Translations under genes and position numbers: made by a program
Shown here: positions 53,465 through 60,532 of the stretch, in pieces
How the letters are laid out: every line of letters starts with the position of its first letter
Position numbering within the stretch: the stretch's first letter is position 1
The notes under the pieces: generated by a model
Databases searched by the model: none
The model's input: only the letters and a program-made list of their open reading frames with translations
What the model was told of the DNA's origin: nothing
Source of the DNA: Duffyella gerundensis
Lineage (GTDB): Bacteria > Pseudomonadota > Gammaproteobacteria > Enterobacterales > Enterobacteriaceae
Reading direction: 5' to 3'
DNA length: 64,000 nucleotides
Assembly: GCF_001517405.1 (NCBI RefSeq)
Contig: NZ_LN907827.1
Location: 3,692,915-3,756,914, forward strand

Positions 53465-54205
53465 ATGGCCAGTCATTTTGTGCGTGCCACACTACCGTTA
53501 TCCCTGCCCTGCGCCTTACCCACGTCGCAGGCAGTGCTCGATCACGCCAGCCGTCTGCCCGCGCGCCGGCGGGAACGCTTTCTTGCCGCAAGGGCGCTGC
53601 TGGCCGAACTGATGCTTAAGGTTTATGGCCTGACGCCGCTGCCAGAATTAACTACCTGCAAGTATGGTCGCCCTTTATTCGCTAATCGTGATCTGCCCGA
53701 TTTCAGCATTGCCTATGCCGGAAACGTTATCGGCGTTTTGCTGGCGGAGGAAGGCGGCCGCGTTGGGCTGGATATGGAAATGGTGCGCGCACACAGCCGT
53801 CAAACCATTGAATATCATCAGCGGTTTATCTCCTCCAGCGAACGCACCTGGATCAACGCGCAGCCGGATCCGCTGGAAGCTTCAACGCAAATCTGGACGC
53901 TGCGACAGAGCGTGGTCAAGCTGGCGGGCGAAGGGGAGCGCGAAATGGCGGCCATCTGTTTACAGCCTGGCGCCGGACGGTTACGCGCTACCCGCTTTCC
54001 TGATGTACAGGTCATTTCCGATGTCGAACCGTCGCTGGTCTGGTCATGCGCGCTGCTCACCAACACCGATCGCCTCTGCCTGTGGGATCGCGAAGCCGAT
54101 GGCAGCTGGCGAGCCCTGCGGACACTCGAGCTCAATAAGCCCAGTATCGGCTCGCATACGTTGCGTCTTACCAGCCTGCCGCAGGATCGGCCGTTACAGG
54201 CATAA
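53465..54205 (+). CDS. yieE: YieE-like 4'-phosphopantetheinyl transferase superfamily protein
   Basis: The 246-residue protein resembles E. coli YieE, placed in the Sfp/ACPS superfamily that attaches phosphopantetheine to carrier proteins. The first metal motif is recognisable (GRVGLDMEMVR, about 98-108). The usual W-x-x-K-E-A/S-x-x-K motif reads WTLRQSVVKL, so the key Lys-Glu pair is Arg-Gln. From memory, E. coli YieE is also altered here, so this may be a family trait and the protein may not be a conventional transferase. N-terminal RRRERFLAARALLAELM is typical. CGGAGTGAAAG precedes the start. It is followed by a terminator and convergent adeP. Confidence 0.8.
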   Translation: MASHFVRATLPLSLPCALPTSQAVLDHASRLPARRRERFLAARALLAELMLKVYGLTPLPELTTCKYGRPLFANRDLPDFSIAYAGNVIGVLLAEEGGRVGLDMEMVRAHSRQTIEYHQRFISSSERTWINAQPDPLEASTQIWTLRQSVVKLAGEGEREMAAICLQPGAGRLRATRFPDVQVISDVEPSLVWSCALLTNTDRLCLWDREADGSWRALRTLELNKPSIGSHTLRLTSLPQDRPLQA

Positions 54206-54231
54206 AAAAACCGGAGGCACGCCCCCGGTTT
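54204..54231 (-). terminator. Terminator between yieE and adeP
   Basis: AAACCGG and CCGGTTT with inner GG/CC pairs form an interrupted stem. On the minus strand it is followed by seven T, so it mainly serves adeP, though it touches the yieE stop codon. Confidence 0.75.
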
Positions 54232-54255
54232 CTGATTGTCATCACTCGCTTACGC

Positions 54256-55575
54256 TTAGTGATGATCGATAAACGCAATCTTCAGCACGAACAGCAGCGA
54301 GACAATCGGCACGCACGGTCCGATTTCACGCCAGCGGCCGGTTCCCGCCTTCATGATGCAATAGGCAATAAAGCCCAGCGCAATGCCCTCGGTAATTGAG
54401 AAGCTAAACGGCATCATCACCGCGGTGACAAACGCCGGTACCGCTTCGGTTAAATCGTCCCAGCGAACGCGCGCCAGGCTTCCGGTCATCAATACGCCAA
54501 CGTAAATCAGTGCGCCTGCCGCTGCGTAAGCGGGCACCATGGAAGCCAGCGGCGACAGGAAAATGACCAGCAGAAACAGTACGCCGGTGACCACCGCCAT
54601 CAAGCCGGTGCGTCCGCCAATGGCCACGCCCGATGAGCTTTCGATATAGGCGGTGACGGAAGAGGTGCCGATAAACGCGCCGCTCACCGAGCTGATGCTG
54701 TCGACATACAGCGCCTGCTGCATACGGGGAAAGGTGCCCTTTTCATCGGTCAGGCCAGCTTTGTCCGTTACGCCAATCAGCGTGCCGGAGGAGTCAAACA
54801 GGTTAACCAGCATGAACGAGAAGATCACCCCGGCCATGCTGATGTTCAGCGCACCTTTCAGATCCGCCTGGCCAATCACCGAACTCACCGGCGGCGGCGC
54901 AGAGAACACGCCGTTAAAAGTGACATCGCCCAATAGCAGGCCAATCGCGGTGGTGATCACAATCGACACCAGCACCGCCGCATGCAGATTCCGTGAAGCC
55001 AGAATAGCGATGATAAAGAAGCCGAGTGCGCCAAGCAGCACGCTGTGCGACGTCAGATTACCGATGGTCAGCAGCGTATCGGGATTGGCAACGATGATGC
55101 CAGCATTTTTCAGCCCCATCATGGCGATAAACAAGCCGATGCCCGCGGTGATGCCAACGCGCAGGCTAAGCGGAATATTGGCAATCATCCAGTAGCGCAC
55201 GCGTAACAGCGTCAGGATCAGCAGGCCCACCGCGCCCCAGAAGATTGCGCCCATACCAACCTGCCATGAGTAGCCCATAGCGCCAACCACCACAAAAGCG
55301 AAAAAGGCGTTCAGCCCCATTGCCGGGGCTAGCGCGACCGGCAGATTGGCCACCAGCCCCATCATGATGCTGCCAAAGGCGGCAATCAGGCAGGTGGTGA
55401 CAAACACCGCCTGGGTATCCATTCCGGCGGCACCGAGAATCTGCGGGTTAACGAAGACGATATAAACCATCGTCAGGAAAGTGGTGAAACCGGCGATCAC
55501 TTCCGTACGCACGGTGGTGCCGTGCTCCTGCAGCTTGAAAACCCGCTGCAACAAACCCTGTTTACTCATGTGCAA
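54256..55575 (-). CDS. adeP: Adenine permease AdeP (NCS2/AzgA family)
   Basis: The protein imports adenine with protons across the inner membrane. The 439-residue product has about 13 helices and the AzgA-like pattern FTTFLTMVYIVFVNPQILG, ALAPAMGLNAFFAFVV and IESSSGVAIGGRTGLMAVVTG. It is closest to E. coli AdeP (YieG), which is also found between yieE and yieH; the paralogue PurP is the alternative. The segment SSSGVAIGGRTG contains the acidic and polar residues used for purine recognition. It is divergent from yieH, which starts 146 bases away. Confidence 0.9.
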   Translation of the reverse strand: MHMSKQGLLQRVFKLQEHGTTVRTEVIAGFTTFLTMVYIVFVNPQILGAAGMDTQAVFVTTCLIAAFGSIMMGLVANLPVALAPAMGLNAFFAFVVVGAMGYSWQVGMGAIFWGAVGLLILTLLRVRYWMIANIPLSLRVGITAGIGLFIAMMGLKNAGIIVANPDTLLTIGNLTSHSVLLGALGFFIIAILASRNLHAAVLVSIVITTAIGLLLGDVTFNGVFSAPPPVSSVIGQADLKGALNISMAGVIFSFMLVNLFDSSGTLIGVTDKAGLTDEKGTFPRMQQALYVDSISSVSGAFIGTSSVTAYIESSSGVAIGGRTGLMAVVTGVLFLLVIFLSPLASMVPAYAAAGALIYVGVLMTGSLARVRWDDLTEAVPAFVTAVMMPFSFSITEGIALGFIAYCIMKAGTGRWREIGPCVPIVSLLFVLKIAFIDHH

Positions 55576-55721
55576 TACCCAGATGAGGAATGATTTTCGA
55601 CGCGTATCCTAACGGCTTTGCCGCTGTGACACACTGATTTTTAGTCCTGGCGGGTTTGCGGGTCGCATTCTCTTGCCACCAGGTTACAGTGTTTACCCTG
55701 ACTGAAAAAAGAGGCGATGTG

Positions 55722-56381
55722 ATGACGGTAGAATGTTTGCTTTTCGATTGCGATGGCACGCTGGTGGACAGCGAGATGCTCTGCACCCAGGGTTACGTGA
55801 ATACCTTTGCACAGTTTGGCATCCAGCTCTCTTTGCAGGAGATGTTTGAGAAATACAAAGGCGTGAAGCTCTATGACATCATTGCCGACGTAACCGCGCA
55901 GCATCCGATTGAGGCCTCCACCGAAACGCTGGAAAGCACCTATCGGGCTGAAGTGGCGCGCCTGTTTGATCTGCATCTGCAACCGATCAGCGGCGCAGCG
56001 GATCTGCTGGCTGCCATTCGCCTGCCGATGGGCGTGGTGTCCAACGGCACAGTAAAGAAAATGGAGCATTCGCTGGGACTTACCGGCTTGCGCCACTATT
56101 TTGGCCCCCATCTCTATAGCGGTTACGACATCGCCCGCTGGAAGCCCGATCCGGCCATCATGCACCATGCCGCACAGCAGATGCAGGTGCCGATTGAGAA
56201 CTGCATTCTGATCGATGATTCTGAAGCGGGAGCCAAAGCGGGCATCGCCGCCGGCATTCCGGTGTTTTATTACTGCGCCGATGCCCACAACCCGCCGCTG
56301 GATCATCCGCTGGTGACGCGCTTTGATGATATGGCGCAGCTGCCAGGATTGTGGCAAGCCCGAGGCTGGGAGATCGTATAA
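55722..56381 (+). CDS. yieH: 6-phosphogluconate phosphatase-type HAD protein YieH
   Basis: YieH is a HAD phosphatase that acts on 6-phosphogluconate in vitro. The 219-residue product (E. coli 221) has nucleophile motif LLFDCDGTLVDSEM, a helical C1 cap (about 15-85), motif II GVVSNGT, motif III GYDIARWKPDP and motif IV CILIDDSEAGAKAGIAAG. The frame is open 22 codons upstream, but the start at 55722 follows GAGG and fits the family. The yieE-adeP-yieH order is that of E. coli. Immediately after its stop a 1.2-kb repeat region begins. Confidence 0.92.
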   Translation: MTVECLLFDCDGTLVDSEMLCTQGYVNTFAQFGIQLSLQEMFEKYKGVKLYDIIADVTAQHPIEASTETLESTYRAEVARLFDLHLQPISGAADLLAAIRLPMGVVSNGTVKKMEHSLGLTGLRHYFGPHLYSGYDIARWKPDPAIMHHAAQQMQVPIENCILIDDSEAGAKAGIAAGIPVFYYCADAHNPPLDHPLVTRFDDMAQLPGLWQARGWEIV

Positions 56382-56423
56382 GCGAGGCCGCTTATTGGTT
56401 GTGCCTTGCAGGCTGGCGTTTAG

Positions 56424-56483
56424 GGTCAGCGTCTTTAAGGTCAGCGTCTTTAAGGTCAGCGTCTTTAAGGTCAACGTCTTTAA
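56424..56483. repeat. Four tandem copies of a 15-base unit
   Basis: The unit GGTCAGCGTCTTTAA occurs at 56424, 56439 and 56454, with a GGTCAACG variant at 56469. A partial fifth copy (GGTCAAGG) follows. It forms the outer left end of the inverted structure. Confidence 0.95.
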
Positions 56484-56495
56484 GGTCAAGGGCCA

Positions 56496-56520
56496 TTTCG
56501 TTCTGCCTGAAGGCAGCCCG
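56496..56520 (+). repeat. Left 25-base inverted-repeat block
   Basis: The block begins TTTCGTTCTGCC and ends AGGCAGCCCG. It is the exact reverse complement of 57477-57501. Its first part also recurs directly: GGCCATTTCGTTCTGCC is found at 56491-56507 and 56551-56567. Confidence 0.95.
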
Positions 56521-56616
56521 CTTAAAGGCCATTTCAACGGCCAGGTCAACGGCCATTTCGTTCTGCCCTTCGGGCCGCCCGAGCAGGGGCGGCATGCGCC
56601 CCGCCCCTGCACCCCG

Positions 56617-56640
56617 GCTATCCGGCAAACACAACCGCCC
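56617..56640 (+). repeat. Left 24-base inverted-repeat block
   Basis: The block begins GCTATCCGGC and ends ACAACCGCCC. It is the exact reverse complement of 57372-57395. Confidence 0.95.
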
Positions 56641-56856
56641 GCCGCAGGCGGGTACCTTCGTCGGTTCACATTTCTTCACGGACCACTCGCGATTCGGAGT
56701 ATTCGCCTCATCCTGAGGCTCACCCCTTCGGGGCAGCGCAAGCGCTGTTCAAAAACGCTCCCGGCGTTTTTGTCTGCTCAGCGCTCCCTTGTCCCGCCAT
56801 CCATGGCGGGCCATCCTAAAATGTTTACCTCCTCAGCGGTGGTGATGCCTCCTCAA

Positions 56857-56940
56857 GGTCAAAACCCAAGTCAAAACCCAGGTCAAAACCCAGGTCAAAA
56901 CCCAGGTCAAAACCCAGGTCAAAACCCAGGTCAAAACCCA
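56857..56940. repeat. Seven tandem copies of a 12-base unit
   Basis: The unit GGTCAAAACCCA repeats seven times without spacers; only the second copy differs (first G to A). An inverse copy, TTTTGACCTGGGTTTTGACC, is at 57212-57231 on the other side of the centre. Confidence 0.95.
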
Positions 56941-56970
56941 AAAGACTAAGACAGGAATTCAAAATAAAAA

Positions 56971-56990
56971 CCCAACCCAACCCAACCCAA
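56971..56990. repeat. Four copies of CCCAA
   Basis: A perfect pentamer array, 20 bases long, inside the central part of the repeat region. Confidence 0.9.
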
Positions 56991-57000
56991 AATCTAAAGC

Positions 57001-57028
57001 CAATGCTCAATGCTCAATGCTCAATGCT
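57001..57028. repeat. Four copies of CAATGCT
   Basis: A perfect heptamer array followed by one variant copy (CAATGAT). It sits at the symmetry centre of the inverted structure. Confidence 0.92.
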
Positions 57029-57078
57029 CAATGATCAGTGCCTGAAGCTTAAAAGGTCGGAACAAAGGGAGGGATTAA

Positions 57079-57102
57079 GTTTAGGTTTAGGTTTAGGTTT
57101 AG
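57079..57102. repeat. Four copies of GTTTAG
   Basis: A perfect hexamer array that passes directly into the GGGTTTT array. Confidence 0.92.
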
Positions 57103-57106
57103 GTTT

Positions 57107-57183
57107 GGGTTTTGGGTTTTGGGTTTTGGGTTTTGGGTTTTGGGTTTTGGGTTTTGGGTTTTGGGTTTTGGGTTTTGGGTTTT
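57107..57183 (+). repeat. Eleven copies of GGGTTTT, G-quadruplex motif
   Basis: Eleven perfect heptamers run for 77 bases. The plus strand thus has eleven GGG tracts with four-base T loops, which satisfies the usual G-quadruplex rule more than twice over. The unit resembles eukaryotic telomere repeats, but this is internal bacterial DNA. Confidence 0.95.
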
Positions 57184-57371
57184 GATTCTATTGGTGTCTT
57201 TATCTTTTCGCTTTTGACCTGGGTTTTGACCTTTAAGAGGCATCACAAACGCCGAGGGAAAAGTGTTTTCCAGGGTGAGCCGCAGGGATGCGGCGAAAGG
57301 GCGCGCTGAGCGGGGAGCGAATCGCGTCCGGTCCGTCAGGAAAACGCTTTTGCTGAGGGCACCCACGAAGT

Positions 57372-57395
57372 GGGCGGTTGTGTTTGCCGGATAGC
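57372..57395 (-). repeat. Right 24-base inverted-repeat block
   Basis: Exact reverse complement of 56617-56640. Confidence 0.95.
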
Positions 57396-57476
57396 GCGGG
57401 TGCAGGGCCGGGGCGACTGCCGGCCCTGCTCGGCCGCCTGTAAGGCGGAAGAAATGGCTTTTGACCTTGCCCTGCC

Positions 57477-57501
57477 CGGGCTGCCTTCAGGCAGAACGAA
57501 A
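57477..57501 (-). repeat. Right 25-base inverted-repeat block
   Basis: Exact reverse complement of 56496-56520. Confidence 0.95.
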
Positions 57502-57507
57502 GGGTCT

Positions 57508-57549
57508 TTGACCTTAAGACATTGACCTTAAGACATTGACCTTAAGTCA
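57508..57549. repeat. Three tandem copies of a 14-base unit
   Basis: TTGACCTTAAGACA occurs twice and TTGACCTTAAGTCA once; a degenerate TTGACTTTGAAGACC follows. Its reverse complement, rotated, reads GGTCAATGTCTTAA, a shortened relative of the 15-base unit at 56424-56483. Confidence 0.9.
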
Positions 57550-57621
57550 TTGACTTTGAAGACCTTGACCTAAAGCCGCCTGCAAGGCAAAAAGCCGCCC
57601 GCAGCCGGTCTGCTGCTCAAT

Positions 57622-58857
57622 CTACCCAATGGCACCCAACGCATCTTCCTGTCCCTGCTTCCTGGGCAGCAAAAATAGCGTTGCGGCGATATCAAGCAGG
57701 TAAATCAATGCCAACAACGTAATGGCGGCGGTGAAGGAGAAATGCCCGGCCAGCAGGCCAATCACCAGCGGGCCAAAACCACCAACGCCGCGGCCCAGAT
57801 TAAACAACACGTTTTGCGCCGTGGCGCGGGCCTTCACCGGATAGGTGTCAGAGATGAGCGCGCCGTAGCCGCCAATCATACCGTTAACGAACATGCCCAT
57901 GATCGCGCCGGTAAACAGCATCACCGTGGGATCGCGCAGCTGGGCATAGATAATCACCATTGCCACCGCGCCGAACTGGTAAATCAGGAAAATCTTCCAG
58001 CGTGCAAAACGATCGGCCAGCAGGCCAAACAGCCAGATGCCAAAGGTCATGCCCACCACCGTCACCGCGGTCCATAAACCCGATTTAGTCAGAGAAAAGC
58101 CGAAATTGCTGGAGAGATAACTTGGCATCCAGATCATGAGTCCGTAATAACCAAAGTTTTGTACCGAACAGAGAATCAGGATGCCGATGCTCGCTTTGGT
58201 CGTGGCGCGATCCTTAAACAGCAATTTCAGGCGGGCACCGAACGATAACCCCTGGCCCGGTTCCACATGGCGGCTGAATGCTTCCGGCTCGCCCATGCTG
58301 CGCCGTATAAAGAAGGAGAGAATCGCCGGGGCCAGCCCGACCAGAAACATCCCGCGCCAGCCGATAATGCCAAGCAGCGCCGGCGTGATAAACGCCGCCA
58401 GCAGCACGCCCAGTTGCCAGCCCATGCCAACCCAGGCTGAGGCACGGTTACGCTTTTCAGCAGGCCAGGCTTCAGCGATCAGCGCCATGCCGATGCCGAA
58501 CTCGCCACCCAGGCCAACGCCCGCCAGTGTGCGATACGCCAGCAGATCCCAGTAACCCTGCGCCAGCGCGCACAGTCCGGTAAACACGGAAAAAATCAGG
58601 ATGGTGACGGTGAGAATACGAATACGGCCATAGCGATCGCTAAGATGGCCAAAAATAATGCCGCCGATGACAGCGCCTATCAGCGTCCAGGTGACCAGCG
58701 ATCCTGCCTGCGAAGGATCGAGCAGCAGTGAGGCGCTGATCGCTGGCAGCATAAAGCCGAGGATCAGCAGATCAAAGCCATCCATGGCGTAGCCACTGAC
58801 GGCAGCCAGCATCGCCTTGCCTGGCGTGGCCTGTTTTTTCGGTGAGGAAGCGCGCAT
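57622..58857 (-). CDS. MFS transporter (sialate/aromatic-acid symporter type)
   Basis: The 411-residue protein has twelve predicted helices. Its motifs GHLSDRYGRIRIL (the loop 2-3 motif of the major facilitator superfamily), RTLAGVGLGGEFGIGMALIAE and YAMDGFDLLILGFMLP (acidic residues in the first helix) are characteristic of proton symporters related to NanT and to aromatic-acid permeases. The substrate is probably an organic acid but cannot be named. The frame is open 23 codons upstream; the start at 58857 is chosen because the first helix follows at the usual distance and upstream codons overlap the phoU terminator hairpin. Its 3' end borders the repeat region. Confidence 0.82.
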   Translation of the reverse strand: MRASSPKKQATPGKAMLAAVSGYAMDGFDLLILGFMLPAISASLLLDPSQAGSLVTWTLIGAVIGGIIFGHLSDRYGRIRILTVTILIFSVFTGLCALAQGYWDLLAYRTLAGVGLGGEFGIGMALIAEAWPAEKRNRASAWVGMGWQLGVLLAAFITPALLGIIGWRGMFLVGLAPAILSFFIRRSMGEPEAFSRHVEPGQGLSFGARLKLLFKDRATTKASIGILILCSVQNFGYYGLMIWMPSYLSSNFGFSLTKSGLWTAVTVVGMTFGIWLFGLLADRFARWKIFLIYQFGAVAMVIIYAQLRDPTVMLFTGAIMGMFVNGMIGGYGALISDTYPVKARATAQNVLFNLGRGVGGFGPLVIGLLAGHFSFTAAITLLALIYLLDIAATLFLLPRKQGQEDALGAIG

Positions 58858-58869
58858 TGTTTTGCCCGG

Positions 58870-58906
58870 AAAGAGAAGAGGCCGCCAGTATAAGTTTGGC
58901 GGCCTC
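58870..58906 (-). terminator. Terminator of the pst-phoU operon
   Basis: GAGGCCGCCA and TGGCGGCCTC pair perfectly around a 9-base loop, followed on the minus strand by TTCTCTTT. It lies about 60 bases past the phoU stop and just before the MFS gene. Confidence 0.72.
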
Positions 58907-58964
58907 GACATGCCAGGCGGAATCATGCGCGGTGCAACAGGGCGTTCCCCTGCCCGCTTAGCGC

Positions 58965-59699
58965 TTAGGCAGGATTGCTACCGCTCTCGTCGCCAGCCAG
59001 CAGTTTATCCAGCTGGTCGCCGCCAACATGGCGGAAGTCCTGGCCTTTCACAAAATAGAAAATAATTTCGCAGATGTTCTGACAGCGATCGCCGATGCGC
59101 TCAATGGCGCGCGCGCAAAACAGCGCGGTCAGCACGCTGGGAATAGTGCGCGGATCTTCCATCATGTAGGTCATCAGCTGACGCACGATGCCTTCATATT
59201 CCTGGTCGACCTTTTTGTCTTCGCGATAGATATCGATGGCCGCGCTTAAATCCATGCGCGCAAAGGCGTCCAGCACGTCATGCAGCATCTGCACGGTGTG
59301 ATATCCCAACGATTCAAGGCTAACCAGCAACGACTGATGCTGCTGGCCAAATTTCTCCAGCGCGGTGCGGCTAATTTTCTCCGCCACGTCACCAATGCGT
59401 TCCAGCTCGGAAATGGTTTTGATGATCGCCATCACCAGACGTAAATCGCTGGCGGTAGGCTGGCGCTTGGCAATAATGCGCACGCACGCCTCGTCGATCT
59501 CCACTTCCATCATGTTGACCTTCTGGTCGCCATCAATGACCCGCTGCGCCAGCTCACCATCCTGATTGTGCATGGCGGTAATCGCGTCAGTGAGCTGCTG
59601 CTCCACCATACCGCCCATGATCAAAACCTGGGTGCGGATGTGCTCCAGCTCGGCGTTGAACTGGCCGGAGATATGTTTGTTCAGATTTAAGCTATCCAT
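58965..59699 (-). CDS. phoU: Phosphate signalling regulator PhoU
   Basis: PhoU links the Pst transporter to the sensor kinase PhoR and keeps the Pho regulon off when phosphate is plentiful. The 244-residue protein consists of two three-helix bundles with the repeated metal-binding patterns (ISELERIGDVAEKI at about 90-104 and CARAIERIGDRCQNICEII at about 195-213). It starts MDSLNLNKHISGQFNAELEH, as in E. coli. It follows pstB by 15 bases and is last in pstSCAB-phoU. Confidence 0.97.
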   Translation of the reverse strand: MDSLNLNKHISGQFNAELEHIRTQVLIMGGMVEQQLTDAITAMHNQDGELAQRVIDGDQKVNMMEVEIDEACVRIIAKRQPTASDLRLVMAIIKTISELERIGDVAEKISRTALEKFGQQHQSLLVSLESLGYHTVQMLHDVLDAFARMDLSAAIDIYREDKKVDQEYEGIVRQLMTYMMEDPRTIPSVLTALFCARAIERIGDRCQNICEIIFYFVKGQDFRHVGGDQLDKLLAGDESGSNPA

Positions 59700-59714
59700 T
59701 TACGTCTCCGTGGA

Positions 59715-60488
59715 TCAGCCGTAGCGGCCAGTGATGTAATCTTCAGTCTGTTTTTGATGCGGCTTGGTAAACAGGGTGTCGGTGTCGCTGAACTCAATCA
59801 GCTCGCCCAGATACATAAAGGCGGTGTGGTCAGAGCAACGCGCCGCCTGCTGCATATTATGGGTGACGATAACCACGGTGTAATCCTGCTTCAGCTCGGT
59901 GATCAGCTCTTCGATACGGCCGGTTGAGATAGGATCCAGCGCGGAGCAGGGTTCGTCGAGCAGCAGCACTTCCGGACGAATAGCGATGCCGCGTGCAATA
60001 CAGAGACGCTGCTGCTGGCCGCCGGAGAGACTGTAGCCGCTCTGATGCAGCTTGTCTTTGGTTTCATTCCACAGCGCCGCCTTGGTCAGCGCCCACTGTA
60101 CGCGCTCTTCCATCTCCGCGCGTGACAACTTCTCGAACAGGCGCACGCCAAAAGCGATATTGTCAAAAATCGACATCGGGAACGGCGTCGGCTTCTGAAA
60201 CACCATGCCGACGCGCGCGCGCAGCAGGGCGATGTCCTGGCTGAGGGTAAGAATATTTTCGCCATCCAGCAAAATCTCGCCTTCTGCACGCTGATCGGGA
60301 TAGAGCGAAAACATCTTATTAAAGGTGCGCAGCAGCGTGGATTTGCCACAGCCGGACGGACCGATAAACGCCGTTACCTGGTTTTTGGCGATATCCAGAT
60401 TGATGTTTTTCAGGGCATGGAATTTCCCGTAATAGAAGTTCAAATCGCGAACCTGAATCTTATCGGGGGTCTGATTTACCATACTCAT
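59715..60488 (-). CDS. pstB: Phosphate ABC transporter, ATP-binding protein
   Basis: PstB hydrolyses ATP for high-affinity phosphate import. The 257-residue product has Walker A FIGPSGCGKSTLLRTF (about 42-57), Q-loop VFQKPTPFPMSIFDN, signature LSGGQQQRLCIARGIA and Walker B VLLLDEPCSALDP, with the H-loop in VTHNMQQAARCSD. A second ATG is two codons downstream (MVNQTPDKIQVRDLN). It lies 44 bases after pstA. Confidence 0.97.
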   Translation of the reverse strand: MSMVNQTPDKIQVRDLNFYYGKFHALKNINLDIAKNQVTAFIGPSGCGKSTLLRTFNKMFSLYPDQRAEGEILLDGENILTLSQDIALLRARVGMVFQKPTPFPMSIFDNIAFGVRLFEKLSRAEMEERVQWALTKAALWNETKDKLHQSGYSLSGGQQQRLCIARGIAIRPEVLLLDEPCSALDPISTGRIEELITELKQDYTVVIVTHNMQQAARCSDHTAFMYLGELIEFSDTDTLFTKPHQKQTEDYITGRYG

Positions 60489-60532
60489 AGCTGTTCTCTC
60501 ATTACTGGCGCCGCTTTCGCCGCGCGAAAAAA

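Larger units (their letters stand above)
56382..57621. repeat. 1.2-kb inverted mosaic of tandem repeats between yieH and the MFS gene
   Basis: This gap holds no credible gene. It is built of at least six short tandem arrays (annotated separately) between two arms that are inverse copies of each other. A 25-base match pairs 56496-56520 with 57477-57501, and a 24-base match pairs 56617-56640 with 57372-57395, both centred near 57000. Outermost are related tandem arrays in opposite orientation (56424-56483 and 57508-57549). GC-rich hairpins fill the arms. Reading frames through the arrays only repeat short peptides. Confidence 0.9.

Noticed and set aside
57003..57366. Frames encoding repetitive FGFWVLG or QNPKPKT peptides
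   Set aside because: They are generated by the GGGTTTT array and its complement, without a start context or conserved flanks.
56382..57621. CRISPR array or phage-type repeat cassette
   Set aside because: The repeats are directly tandem without unique spacers, unit lengths vary from 5 to 15 bases, and no cas genes are in the window.
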